Source: Streptomyces sp. Go-475 (GTDB taxonomy: Bacteria > Actinomycetota > Actinomycetes > Streptomycetales > Streptomycetaceae). From it: a stretch of 64,000 nucleotides of DNA. Positions 1-8,118 of this stretch are shown one piece after another. The stretch spans positions 2,585,501 to 2,649,500 of the forward strand of contig NZ_CP026121.1 of NCBI RefSeq assembly GCF_003330845.1, written 5' to 3'. The number at the start of each line of letters is the position of its first letter. The stretch's first letter is position 1. The position numbers were made by a program, and so were the translations under genes. A model generated the notes under the pieces. It ran no database searches, was not told the DNA's origin, and saw nothing but the letters and a program-made list of their open reading frames with translations.

Positions 1-150
1 TCGTTCGGCGAGGCCCTGCCCGACGAGCCGCTGCGGCTCGCCCTGCGCGTGGCGGGCACGGCCCTGGCGGTCGCCGTCCTGCTCACCATGCCGAAGCACG
101 ACTCCGCTCCCCAGCCCCCCGCACCAGCCAAGGAGTTGGCATCACCATGA
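1..150 (+). CDS. C-terminal end of a membrane protein (partial)
   Basis: The reading frame enters from outside the window and ends at the TGA at 148-150. The 49 visible residues include one hydrophobic segment (LALRVAGTALAVAVLLTM) followed by a Pro/Ala-rich tail, as in the last helix of an integral membrane protein. The stop overlaps the next start (ATGA), so it is probably co-transcribed with the Trm112 gene. The family cannot be named from this fragment. Confidence 0.6.
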   Translation, partial: SFGEALPDEPLRLALRVAGTALAVAVLLTMPKHDSAPQPPAPAKELASP

Positions 151-368
151 AGCCCGACGACCCGCTGCTGAAGATCCTGGCCTGCCCGCTCGACAAGGGC
201 CCGCTGCATCTGCTGGCCGAGGAGTCCGGGCAGGAGGAGGCGCTGTACAACCCGCGCCTGCACCGCCGTTACCCGATCGTCGACGGCATCCCGCAACTGC
301 TGCCGTCCTCGGGCGAGCAGGTCCCGGACGACGTGCACGAGGAACTGCTCAAGAGGTTGACCCCATGA
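147..368 (+). CDS. Trm112 family protein
   Basis: This 73-residue protein carries the Trm112/UPF0434 signature: LLKILACPLDKGPL near the N terminus and RRYPIVDGIPQLL in the middle, the expected length for the family. Trm112 proteins are small zinc-ribbon-like partners that stabilise or activate methyltransferases; only one of the usual cysteines (Cys13) is visible here, which is common in bacterial members. The start overlaps the upstream stop, and its own stop overlaps the start of the FkbM-type methyltransferase. That arrangement suggests, but does not prove, that the two proteins work together. Confidence 0.85.
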   Translation: MKPDDPLLKILACPLDKGPLHLLAEESGQEEALYNPRLHRRYPIVDGIPQLLPSSGEQVPDDVHEELLKRLTP

Positions 369-1192
369 CCAGTCTGGCGGCGCGCCTCGCGCCTTTCCTG
401 CCCGCCCGCCTGGTGGCCGCGACCGCCCGGGCGCTCTACCCCCGGTTCGAGCCGGAGCTGGCCCGGCTCGCCGAGCTGTGCCCGTCCGGCTGCGGTACGG
501 CGGTGGACGTCGGCGGCTGGTACGGGCCGTGGACGCACCGGCTGTCCGGCCGCGCGGAGCACGTCGTGACGATCGAGCCGGTGCCGCACCTGGCCCGGCT
601 GCTGGCCGCCGCGGTCCCGCCGAACGTGCGCGTGATCCGGGCGGCGGCCTCGGACCGTCCGGGCATCGCCCGGCTGTGGCTGCCGTCCGACGACTCGGGC
701 GAACGGGGCGTGTCCTCGCTGGTCCGCCGCGACATCCACGGCCGGGCGCTGGACGTCCCCTGCGTCACGCTGGACGAGCTGGGCCTGCGGAACGTCGGCT
801 TCATCAAGATCGACGTGGACGGCAACGAGCCGGCGGTGCTACGCGGGGCGACGGGCCTGCTGGCCCGCGACCGGCCCGCCCTCTTCGTCGAACTGGAGTC
901 CCGCATCCAGCCGATCGCGCCGGTGGTGACGTACCTGTCCCTGCTCGGCTACGACGGCTGGGTGCTGCCCGGCGACAGCTGGGTGCCGCTCGCCGAGTTC
1001 CCCCTGGAGGACCACCAGGCGGACGCCTCGTACGTCGTCTCCCACGGCCTGCTCCGCCGCGTCCTGCCGTCCCCGCTGCTCAGGGGCCCGCGCTACGTCA
1101 ACTCGGTGCTGTTCCTGCCCGACAGGCGCCGCCCCGGCCCGGCCCGGGTGGGCGACGATGGGTCCCATGCCCTCCGGAAAGCGCCCCGCTAG
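365..1192 (+). CDS. FkbM family methyltransferase
   Basis: A 275-residue SAM-dependent methyltransferase. The SAM-binding motif is GTAVDVGGWYGPWTHRL (residues about 42-58), followed by an acidic strand end (VVTIEPVPHLARLL). The FkbM-typical segment FIKIDVDGNEPAVLRGA and the LFVELESR strand follow. Enzymes of this family O-methylate sugars, lipids or natural products; the substrate here is unknown. It starts inside the Trm112 stop (ATGA) and its 3' end overlaps the next gene by about 35 nt, so a single transcript is likely. Confidence 0.8.
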   Translation: MTSLAARLAPFLPARLVAATARALYPRFEPELARLAELCPSGCGTAVDVGGWYGPWTHRLSGRAEHVVTIEPVPHLARLLAAAVPPNVRVIRAAASDRPGIARLWLPSDDSGERGVSSLVRRDIHGRALDVPCVTLDELGLRNVGFIKIDVDGNEPAVLRGATGLLARDRPALFVELESRIQPIAPVVTYLSLLGYDGWVLPGDSWVPLAEFPLEDHQADASYVVSHGLLRRVLPSPLLRGPRYVNSVLFLPDRRRPGPARVGDDGSHALRKAPR

Positions 1193-1769
1193 CCCCTTCA
1201 CCCCGCTCGACTTCCAGCTGGTGCTGCTGCGCCGCATGGCCGACCACAACCCCGGCCTGGTGGAGGACGCCCGCCGTGAGCTGGGCGTCTCGATCGCCGA
1301 CATGCGCGAGGCCAACAAACGGTGGCAGGCGATGGTCCGCTCCCCGCGCTCCCGCGCGCCCCTGTCCCGCTACCGCTCGGTCCTGGGCGCCCCCGACTCC
1401 CGTACCCCCCGCCGGATCGGCGACCTCGACTGCGAGGCCTGGCTGTGGCCCGTGCCCCTCTGGCCCGACCTGCGCTTCGAGGTGCTGACCGCCCCCACCG
1501 GCGCCGTGTGGAACGAGTGGCTGGTCCGCGCCCCGGGCGCGAAGGGCCCCGGCCTGCGCACCTTGGACGACCTCGCCCCCTGGTCCTGCACGGTCGACGA
1601 GGCGTCCCGCGCCTTCGCCCCGGCCCGTCCCCTCCAGGGCTCGGCCCCGACCCGGTGGGGGCTGGCGTTCACCGCGCCCGACGCCCAGGGCGTCCGGCGG
1701 GAGGTGGTCGCGGAGTTCACCTGGGGGTTGCTGCAGCGGGTGGCGGTCACCGGCCGGGCGGAGGCGTGA
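1158..1769 (+). CDS. hypothetical protein
   Basis: A 203-residue soluble protein that I do not recognise. It begins inside the end of the methyltransferase gene; ATG 1158 and ATG 1167 are both possible starts. The N-terminal third is helical (FQLVLLRRMADHNPGLVEDARRELG), resembling a small DNA-binding or dimerisation helix pair. The remainder is Trp/Pro-rich with strand-like segments (DLRFEVLTAPTGAVWNEWLVR). No signal peptide, membrane segment or catalytic motif is visible. Third-position GC is high throughout, which supports real coding. Confidence 0.6.
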   Translation: MGPMPSGKRPASPFTPLDFQLVLLRRMADHNPGLVEDARRELGVSIADMREANKRWQAMVRSPRSRAPLSRYRSVLGAPDSRTPRRIGDLDCEAWLWPVPLWPDLRFEVLTAPTGAVWNEWLVRAPGAKGPGLRTLDDLAPWSCTVDEASRAFAPARPLQGSAPTRWGLAFTAPDAQGVRREVVAEFTWGLLQRVAVTGRAEA

Positions 1770-1805
1770 CCCATCCACCGGCCCGCCGGGGCACGAGCGG
1801 CCCGG

Positions 1806-2675
1806 TCACCCGGCGGCGGCCAGCACCGCCCGCACGACCCGCGGCAGGGAGTCGGGGTGCAGGCCGAGGAACAGGTTCGGCTCGACCAGCTCCAGCTCCA
1901 TCACGCACGGCTCCCCGTCCGGCCCGGTGACGAGGTCGACCCGCGCGTACAGCAGCTCCGCGCCCCCGGGCACGGCGGCCAACGCCCGCTCCGCGACGGC
2001 CCGTTCGGCGGCCGTCGGCTCCCAGGGCCGCAGGTTCGGGTGGGCGATCTTGTCCGCGTCGTACGGGGTGCCCGGCGCGAGGACGGCGCCCTTGACGCTG
2101 GCGTGCAGCAGGCGCCCGCCGAAGAACTGCAGGGCCCGCTCGCCGGCGGTGTCGATGCTGCGCACGTACGGCTGCACCATCGCCGTGAAGCCCTCGGCGT
2201 GCATCCGCGCCAGCTGCCGTACGGCCGTCTCGTGCTCGTCGTGCGTGTAGCGGGCGGCGAAACGGGCGCCGGCGCCGGAGGTGGGCTTGATGACGTACTC
2301 GGGGTGGTCGGTGAGGTCGGCGGGCTCGCCGGGCGCTATGTACCGGGTGGGGACGACGGGCACGCCGGCGGCCGCCAGATCCCCGAGGTACCGCTTGTCC
2401 GTGTTCCACCGCACGACCGCGGGCGGGTTGGCGAGCCGCGTGAGCTTCCCGCAGCGCTCCACCCACGCCGCGAACTCCTCCGCGCGCCAGCTGTAGTCCC
2501 AGGTCGACCGGATCACGGCGAGGTCGAAGCCGCCCCAGTCGGCGCCGGAGTCGTCCCAGGGCACGGCGACGGCCTCGGCACCGGCCTCCCGCAGCGCCCG
2601 CACCAGCAGCGGAAGGTCCTGGTCCTTGCTGGGCTCGGGACCGGAGTCGTAGGTGACGAGTGCGATACGGGGCAC
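1806..2675 (-). CDS. ATP-grasp domain protein
   Basis: A 289-residue ATP-grasp ligase-like protein. The start is GTG at 2675, preceded by AAGGAGAGGG on the minus strand; the open frame extends further upstream but without a ribosome site. The N-terminal domain (RIALVTYDSGPEPSKDQDLP) is followed by the nucleotide-binding region (EYVIKPTSGAGARFAARY) and the Mg-ligand segment near the C terminus (CVMELELVEPNLFL). This layout matches cycloserine-ligase/RimK-like ATP-grasp proteins, which join a carboxylate to an amine or thiol using ATP. The substrate is unknown. It is transcribed alone and convergently with the preceding gene. Confidence 0.8.
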   Translation of the reverse strand: MPRIALVTYDSGPEPSKDQDLPLLVRALREAGAEAVAVPWDDSGADWGGFDLAVIRSTWDYSWRAEEFAAWVERCGKLTRLANPPAVVRWNTDKRYLGDLAAAGVPVVPTRYIAPGEPADLTDHPEYVIKPTSGAGARFAARYTHDEHETAVRQLARMHAEGFTAMVQPYVRSIDTAGERALQFFGGRLLHASVKGAVLAPGTPYDADKIAHPNLRPWEPTAAERAVAERALAAVPGGAELLYARVDLVTGPDGEPCVMELELVEPNLFLGLHPDSLPRVVRAVLAAAG

Positions 2676-2829
2676 TACGGGCTCCCTCTCCTTGCGACTG
2701 GGTGATCGACCGGGCGAACGGGCGATCGACCGGCAGGCTAACAACCGCCGCGGGAACCAGAACAGCCCGCTTGACCTTCACCTTCGGTGAAGCCCCAGCA
2801 TCGGTGGCGGAACGGAAGGAGGTGGGGAG

Positions 2830-3903
2830 GTGCACCGGAACATGCTGACGATCGGCGCGTTCGCGAAGGCCTGCCGGCTCTCGCCGAAGGCACTGCGCCT
2901 GTACGACGAGCTGGGCCTGCTGCGGCCCGCCCGGGTGGACCCGGACACGGGTTACCGGTACTACGCGGTGGCGCAGCTGGAGCAGGCACGGCTGGTGGCG
3001 TGGCTGCGACGGCTCGGCATGCCGCTGGCGGAGATCCGCCGGACCGTGGCCCTCGACCCGGCGGCCGCCGCCCGGGAGATCCGCGCCTACTGGGCGCGGG
3101 TCGAGGCGGAGACGGCGGTACGGCGGGACCTCGCCGCGTTCCTGGTCGATCACCTGAGCACGGACCCCCGAGGGCCCGGAGAGGACACCCCCATGCTGGA
3201 ACTGCGTTACTCCGCACACTCCGACACCGGCCGCGTCCGCCCCGCCAACCAGGACACGGCGTACGCGGGCACCCGGCTGCTCGCCGTGGCCGACGGCTTC
3301 GGACCGGCGGGCGCGCCCGCGAGCAGCGCCGCCGTGGAGGCCCTGCGCTTCCTGGACACGGACGAGATCCCGGCCGGCGGCGTCCTGAATCTCCTGGAGG
3401 ACGCGGTGCGGGGCGCCGAGCAGGCCGTCCGGGACGCCGCCGACGGCTCCGAGGACGCCGGCACGACCCTGACCGCGCTGCTGTGGACGGGCTCGCGGCT
3501 GGCCCTGGTGCACATCGGCGACTCCCGCGCCTACCTGCTGCGCGACGGCGAACTGTTCCGCATCACGCACGACCACACCATGGTCCAGTCGATGATCGAC
3601 GAGGGCCGCCTGACCGTCGAGGAGGCCGTGTCCCACCCGCAGCGCGCCCTGCTGCTGAAGGCGCTGACCGGCGACGGCACGGACGCCGTCCCCGACCTCC
3701 GCCTGCACGACGCCCGCCCCGGCGACCGCTACCTCCTGTGCTCCGACGGCCTGTACGGGGTCGTCCCCGAGGACCGGATCCGGGCCCTCCTCGCCTCGCC
3801 CGCCTCACCCGACGAGACGGTGACGGCCCTGGTGGCGGCGGCGAACGAGGCCGGCGGGCCGGACAACGTCAGCGGGGTGGTGGCGGACGTGGTGGCGGCC
3901 TGA
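2830..3903 (+). CDS. MerR-type regulator fused to a PP2C-like phosphatase
   Basis: A 357-residue fusion. Residues 4-75 are a MerR helix-turn-helix (LTIGAFAKACRLSPKALRLYDE, then GYRYYAVAQLEQARLV), followed by a helical linker to about residue 120. Residues 123-357 are PP2C-like: RPANQDTAY, ADGFGPAG in place of ADGMGG, HIGDSRAYLLRDG, LLCSDGLYGVV and GGPDNVSGVV. Most metal-binding aspartates (QD, ADG, SDG, PDN) are present, so phosphatase activity is plausible despite the altered second motif. GTG 2830 is chosen because GGAGGTGGGG lies just upstream. It may dephosphorylate Ser/Thr-phosphoproteins and act on DNA; targets are unknown. Confidence 0.85.
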   Translation: MHRNMLTIGAFAKACRLSPKALRLYDELGLLRPARVDPDTGYRYYAVAQLEQARLVAWLRRLGMPLAEIRRTVALDPAAAAREIRAYWARVEAETAVRRDLAAFLVDHLSTDPRGPGEDTPMLELRYSAHSDTGRVRPANQDTAYAGTRLLAVADGFGPAGAPASSAAVEALRFLDTDEIPAGGVLNLLEDAVRGAEQAVRDAADGSEDAGTTLTALLWTGSRLALVHIGDSRAYLLRDGELFRITHDHTMVQSMIDEGRLTVEEAVSHPQRALLLKALTGDGTDAVPDLRLHDARPGDRYLLCSDGLYGVVPEDRIRALLASPASPDETVTALVAAANEAGGPDNVSGVVADVVAA

Positions 3904-3988
3904 CCCGGACGGCCCAGGACCTCGGGCCGCGGGCCCCGCCTGCCGGTCTACTGAGCAGGGACGCCGCCGAACAGAGGAAGGGACTCCC

Positions 3989-4288
3989 ATGGCTGTTGTG
4001 CTGTCCTTGCGCTGGGCCGGGATCACGCCCGAGCAGTACGACGCGATGCTGGACACGGTGCGCTGGGAGGAGCGGGTGCCGGACGGTCTCGTCCTGCACG
4101 TGGCCTGGTTCGAGGCGGACGGGCTGCACGTGACCGACGTGTGGCACGCCGAAGGGGACTTCCAGCGGTTCTTCGCCGAGCGGCTCGCCCCGGCGGTACA
4201 GCAGGTCGGGCTCGCGGGTCAGCCCGAGGTCACGTTCTCCCCGGCCCACCGGCGCTTCGTCCCACCGGGGACGGGCGGGGGCGCCTGA
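3989..4288 (+). CDS. hypothetical small protein (possible dimeric alpha-beta barrel)
   Basis: A 99-residue soluble protein preceded by AGGAAGGG. The pattern LRWAGITPEQYDAMLDTVRWEE, a strand (GLVLHVAWFEADGLHVTDVWHAEGDF) and a C-terminal helix (FFAERLAPAVQQVG) resembles small ferredoxin-like or ABM-type fold proteins, but no active-site motif identifies a function. It stands alone behind the MerR-PP2C gene with an 85-nt gap, and a hairpin follows it. Confidence 0.7.
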   Translation: MAVVLSLRWAGITPEQYDAMLDTVRWEERVPDGLVLHVAWFEADGLHVTDVWHAEGDFQRFFAERLAPAVQQVGLAGQPEVTFSPAHRRFVPPGTGGGA

Positions 4289-4343
4289 GTCCCTGCCCCG
4301 CAAGGGCGGGTGGCGCCTGAGCCCCGTCCCGTTCGGGCGGGGC
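4280..4343. repeat. 32-bp imperfect tandem repeat at gene end
   Basis: Two adjacent 32-nt units (4280-4311 and 4312-4343) both begin GGCGCCTGAG and end in a run of G and C. The first unit contains the stop codon of the preceding gene. The second unit has been remodelled into a hairpin. Confidence 0.6.
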
Positions 4344-4344
4344 T
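4320..4344 (+). terminator. hairpin terminator
   Basis: AGCCCCGTCCCG pairs with CGGGCGGGGCT across a TT loop, with one bulged T. It lies 30 nt beyond the stop of the small protein gene and has no T-tract, like many Streptomyces terminators. Confidence 0.5.
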
Positions 4345-4457
4345 GTCCCTCCTCCCCCCCCGCTCCCGGTCCAGCAACCGCACCTTCGCCACGGTGCGGA
4401 CGTGGCGGCGCATGGCCGTGACCACCTGCCGGGGCTGCCGCGCGGCGCCTCGATCGC

Positions 4458-4581
4458 CTCCGCCGCTCCACCGGCTCGGTGTCGAGGCTGTCCCGCATGA
4501 GGTAGGTGCCCCCGCCGTGCTCCGCCGCTCCACCGGCTCGGTGTCGAGGCTGTCCCGCATGAGGTAGGTGCCCCCGCCGTG
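4458..4581. repeat. 62-bp perfect tandem duplication
   Basis: Copy 1 is 4458-4519 and copy 2 is 4520-4581; they are identical as read. The unit starts CTCCGCCGCTCCACC and ends CCCCCGCCGTG. The minus strand of each copy can encode GGGTYLMRDSLDTEPVERR. Because 62 is not a multiple of three, the duplication throws any reading frame through it out of register. Confidence 0.85.
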
Positions 4582-4920
4582 CCGTGCCTCCACCAGGCCC
4601 TGGGCGGCGTCCCCCTGCTCGCCGCCGTCCTGCTCTGCTCCATCGGCGCCCTGGTCCCGGCGTTCGCCTCCCCCGCGGGGATCACGGGCGCCCTCGTCCC
4701 GCCGGCCGTGCCGTTCCCGGAGCGGGGCGAGATCGGCGCGGTCGGCACGGCCGCCGCCCCGGAGGTGGACCGCGAGCGTTTCTTCCGGCAGCTGATGGTG
4801 TACGGAGGGATCGTGGCGGCCGTCGTACCGGCGGCGGCCCGGCTCGTGATGGCCGTACCCGGCTGGGGACAGCCGCACGAGCCCAGGACACCGCCCGCAC
4901 CAGCCAAGGAGACGCAGCTC
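4582..4920 (+). other. open, coding-like segment of unknown origin before matB
   Basis: This stretch is open in the same frame as matB and reads into it without a stop. Third positions are overwhelmingly G/C in this frame. It would encode two hydrophobic segments (LLAAVLLCSIGALVPAFA and MVYGGIVAAVVPAAARLV). The matB start at 4921 has its own ribosome site, so this is probably not part of MatB. It could be a small membrane-protein gene (start GTG 4579) whose stop has been lost, or the remnant of a larger gene broken by the duplications just upstream. No homologue is recognised. Confidence 0.35.
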
Positions 4921-6366
4921 GTGACCCCTCTCTTCCCGGCCCTGACCGACACCCCGGCCGACCGGCCCGCCCTCCGGTTCGGCGAGCGCTCCCTGACCTA
5001 CGCGCAGCTCGCCGCCGCGGCCGGGGCGCTCACGGGCCGCCTCGGCGGGGCCACGCGGGTCGCCGTCTGGGCGACGCCCACGATGGAGACGGCCGTCGCC
5101 GTCGTCGCCGCGCTGCTGGCCGGTGTGCCCGCCGTGCCGCTCAACCCGAAGTCGGGCGAGAAGGAACTCGGGCACATCCTGTCCGACAGCGCGCCCGAGC
5201 TGGTGCTCGCGGCCCCCGACGACCGACTTCCCGCGCCGCTGCGGGATGTCGCCCGTGTCGACGTCGACGTGCACGCCACCGGCCCCGCCCCCGGGGACCG
5301 CGCCACGGCGGAGGACCCGGCCCTGATCGTCTACACCTCCGGCACCACCGGCCCGCCCAAGGGCGCCGTCATCCCGCGCCGGGCGATCGCCTCGACCCTG
5401 GACGCGCTGGCCGACGCCTGGCAGTGGACCGGCGACGACGTCCTCGTGCACGGGCTGCCGCTGTTCCACGTCCACGGCCTGGTCCTCGGCATCCTCGGCC
5501 CGCTGCGGCGCGGCGGCTCGGTGCGGCACCTGGGCCGGTTCAGCACCCAGGGCGTCGCCCGCGAGCTGAACGCGGGCGCCACCATGCTCTTCGGCGTGCC
5601 GACGATGTACCACCGGATCGCGGAGGCCGTGACGAGCGACCCGGAGCTGGTGAAGGCGCTGACCGGGGCGCGGCTGCTGGTCTCCGGTTCCGCCGCGCTG
5701 CCCGTGCACGACCACGGCCGGATCGCGACGGCGACCGGGCGGCGGGTGATCGAGCGGTACGGCATGACGGAGACGCTGATGAACACCAGCGTCCGCGCCG
5801 ACGGCGAGGCCCGCCCGGGCACGGTCGGCGTGCCGCTGCCGGGTGTGGAGCTGCGGCTGGTCGAGGAGGACGGCTCGGAGGTCACCGCGTACGACGGGGA
5901 GACGGTGGGCGAGATCCAGGTGCGCGGCCCGAACCTGTTCACCGAGTACCTGAACCGGCCCGACGCCACCGCCGCCGCCTTCACCGCCGACGGCTGGTTC
6001 CGCACCGGCGACATGGCGGTGCGCGACCCCGACGGCTATGTCCGGATCGTGGGCCGCAAGGCCACCGACCTGATCAAGAGCGGCGGTTACAAGATCGGGG
6101 CCGGTGAGATCGAGAACGCGCTGCTGGAGCACCCGGGCGTGCGGGAGGCCGCCGTCACCGGTGAGCCGGATGCCGACCTGGGCGAGCGGATCGTGGCGTG
6201 GATCGTGCCGGCCGATCCCCAAGTACCGCCCGCTCTCGAGGAGTTGGCGGATCATGTGGCCCGGCGGCTCGCCCCGCACAAGCGCCCCCGGGTCGTCCAC
6301 CACCTCGACGCGCTGCCCCGCAACGACATGGGGAAGATCATGAAGCGGGCGCTGACCCATGGCTGA
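4921..6366 (+). CDS. matB: malonyl-CoA synthetase (MatB)
   Basis: A 481-residue acyl-adenylating enzyme that makes malonyl-CoA or methylmalonyl-CoA from the diacid, ATP and CoA, supplying polyketide and fatty-acid extender units in the cytosol. GTG 4921 is chosen because AAGGAG lies 8 nt upstream and the length fits the family. Motifs: the phosphate loop YTSGTTGPPKGAV, LPLFHVHGLVLG, VSGSAALP, ERYGMTETLMNT (adenine/acid pocket), GWFRTGDMAVRD and the catalytic-lysine region PRNDMGKIMKRAL. As I recall it, the sequence is very close to S. coelicolor MatB (SCO2444), for which structures exist. Its stop overlaps the carboxyltransferase gene by 8 nt. Confidence 0.93.
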   Translation: MTPLFPALTDTPADRPALRFGERSLTYAQLAAAAGALTGRLGGATRVAVWATPTMETAVAVVAALLAGVPAVPLNPKSGEKELGHILSDSAPELVLAAPDDRLPAPLRDVARVDVDVHATGPAPGDRATAEDPALIVYTSGTTGPPKGAVIPRRAIASTLDALADAWQWTGDDVLVHGLPLFHVHGLVLGILGPLRRGGSVRHLGRFSTQGVARELNAGATMLFGVPTMYHRIAEAVTSDPELVKALTGARLLVSGSAALPVHDHGRIATATGRRVIERYGMTETLMNTSVRADGEARPGTVGVPLPGVELRLVEEDGSEVTAYDGETVGEIQVRGPNLFTEYLNRPDATAAAFTADGWFRTGDMAVRDPDGYVRIVGRKATDLIKSGGYKIGAGEIENALLEHPGVREAAVTGEPDADLGERIVAWIVPADPQVPPALEELADHVARRLAPHKRPRVVHHLDALPRNDMGKIMKRALTHG

Positions 6367-7699
6367 GCGCCGCTCCGCCCGCGAGGTCGTCACCGCCCTG
6401 GCCGACGACTCGACCTTCGACGAACTCCCCGCCCCGGCAAGGCCGTCGAAGCCCGACGGCCCGCTCGGCTGGCCCGGCTACGACGCCTCCCGCGCCCGTG
6501 CCGCGGAGCGCACCGGCGAGCAGGAGTCCGTGGTGTGCGGCACCGCCCGCGTCGGCGGCACCCGGGCCGTGCTGATCGCGTTCGAGTTCGGCTTCCTCGG
6601 CGGCTCCCTCGGCGAGCGCACGGGCGACCGGCTGGAGGCGGCGTACACGTACGCCCGGGAGCGCCGGCTCCCGGTCGTGCCGCTGGTCGCCACCGGCGGC
6701 AGCCGGATGCAGGAGGGCATGCTCGCGCTGACCCAACTCCAGCGCGTGGCACGGCAGTCGGCGCTCACCCGGGAGGCGGGGCTCGCCCAGGTGGCCGTCC
6801 TGCGCGACCCGACGACCGGGGGCGGCTGGGCCACGCTGGGCGCGGGCGCCGACGTGGTGCTCGCGCTGCCCGGGGCGCAGGTCGGGTTCGCCGGTTCCCG
6901 GGTGCGTCCGGCGGACGCCGACCCGGCGGCGTACACGGCCGAGGCGCAGGTCGCGGCGGGGGCGGCGGACGCCGTCGTACGGCCGGAGGAGCTGCGGGAG
7001 ACGCTGGGGCGGTGGCTGCGGCTGCTGACCTGCCCGTCCAGCACGCCCGCCGCGCCGCCCGACGCGCTCGGCGACACCGCGGTCCTGCCCGCCACGGGCT
7101 GGGACGCCGTCCGGCGCGCCCGCTCGCCCCGACGCCCGCGCGCCGCCGCCTACTTGGACGCCTACTTCACCCACCGGGTCGCGATCAGCGGCGACCGCTG
7201 CGGCGGCACCGACCCGGACGGCGTGTTGTGCGGCTTCGGCGAGCACCAGGGCCGCACGATCGCGTACGCCGCGCAGACCGGGACCGCGACCCGCCCGGCC
7301 GGCTACCGCACCGCCGCCCGGCTGATCCGTCTCGCGGACCGGCTCGGCATACCGGTGCTGACGCTCGTGGACACCCCGGGCGCCGCCAACGACGCGGAGG
7401 CGGAGCGGCAGGGCGCGGGCGCCGCGATCGCCGACCTGTTCGCCGCGGTGGCGGGCGCCCGGACGCCGGTGACGTCGCTGGTGATCGGCGAGGGCGGCTC
7501 CGGCGGCGCGCTGGCCCTGGCCGCACCCGGCAACACCTGGGCCACGCCGGACAGTTACTTCTCGGTGATCGCCCCGGAACTCGCGGCGGCCATCCTCAAG
7601 CGGCCGCCGCGCGAGGTGGAGGCGACGGCGGACCAGTTGCGCATCCGGCCGCAGGATTTGGTGGAGCTGGGGGTGGTCCGGGGAACCGTCGGCCCGTGA
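6359..7699 (+). CDS. acyl-CoA carboxyl transferase, beta and alpha halves fused
   Basis: A 446-residue carboxyltransferase of the acetyl-CoA carboxylase/malonate decarboxylase class. The N-terminal crotonase-fold half (to about 225) contains VALVATGGSRMQEG-type and GGGWATLGAGADVV segments as in the beta subunit. The C-terminal half resembles the alpha subunit: LVDTPGAANDAEAERQGAG, IGEGGSGGALALAAPGN and APELAAAILKR. It overlaps the matB stop by 8 nt, so the pair is translationally coupled. With MatB it may interconvert malonate, malonyl-CoA and acetyl-CoA, or carboxylate another acyl-CoA. No biotin carboxylase or biotin carrier gene is adjacent. Confidence 0.85.
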   Translation: MAERRSAREVVTALADDSTFDELPAPARPSKPDGPLGWPGYDASRARAAERTGEQESVVCGTARVGGTRAVLIAFEFGFLGGSLGERTGDRLEAAYTYARERRLPVVPLVATGGSRMQEGMLALTQLQRVARQSALTREAGLAQVAVLRDPTTGGGWATLGAGADVVLALPGAQVGFAGSRVRPADADPAAYTAEAQVAAGAADAVVRPEELRETLGRWLRLLTCPSSTPAAPPDALGDTAVLPATGWDAVRRARSPRRPRAAAYLDAYFTHRVAISGDRCGGTDPDGVLCGFGEHQGRTIAYAAQTGTATRPAGYRTAARLIRLADRLGIPVLTLVDTPGAANDAEAERQGAGAAIADLFAAVAGARTPVTSLVIGEGGSGGALALAAPGNTWATPDSYFSVIAPELAAAILKRPPREVEATADQLRIRPQDLVELGVVRGTVGP

Positions 7700-7779
7700 G
7701 TTCCCGGTGGCTGCCCCTCGCATCATCAAGTACCGTCCGTCACAACGGGAATGCCCATAGCGAGGACGACGGGGGTGCC

Positions 7780-8118
7780 GTGGACGGGTTGGTCGAGTTC
7801 AGGACCGGTGACGGTGCGGTGGTCGCGGTCGAGGCGGTGGAGGAGCGGTCCGGCTCCCGCCTGGTCTCCCGGGGCGACGGCACGGTCCAGGCGACCCGCA
7901 CCTTCGAGGGCGCCCTGGACGGGGTGCGGGCCGCCGCGGAGTCCGCGCTGCGCGTCTTCCGCGACGGTTCCCTGAAGCCCGACGGCGTGGAGATCGAGTT
8001 CGGGGTGAGACTGTCCGCCGAGACGGGCGCGTTCATCGCCAAGGGCACCGCCGAGGGCCATCTGGTGGTCAGACTGACCTGGTCCCCGGACGCCCCGGAG
8101 GCACGCCCCGCCTCATGA
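7780..8118 (+). CDS. trypco1-like (CU044_2847 family) protein
   Basis: A 112-residue protein that starts VDGLVEFRTGDGAVVAVEAVE and ends VEIEFGVRLSAETGAFIAKGTAEGHLVVRLTW. This beta-rich pattern is typical of the CU044_2847/trypco1 family found beside trypsin-like and VMAP proteins in actinobacterial conflict systems. GTG 7780 is the only start that fits the family length; the ribosome site is weak. Its stop overlaps the start of the trypsin-VMAP gene (ATGA), so the two are coupled. In such systems this small protein is thought to link an effector to its sensor or regulator; that role is inferred. Confidence 0.75.
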   Translation: MDGLVEFRTGDGAVVAVEAVEERSGSRLVSRGDGTVQATRTFEGALDGVRAAAESALRVFRDGSLKPDGVEIEFGVRLSAETGAFIAKGTAEGHLVVRLTWSPDAPEARPAS

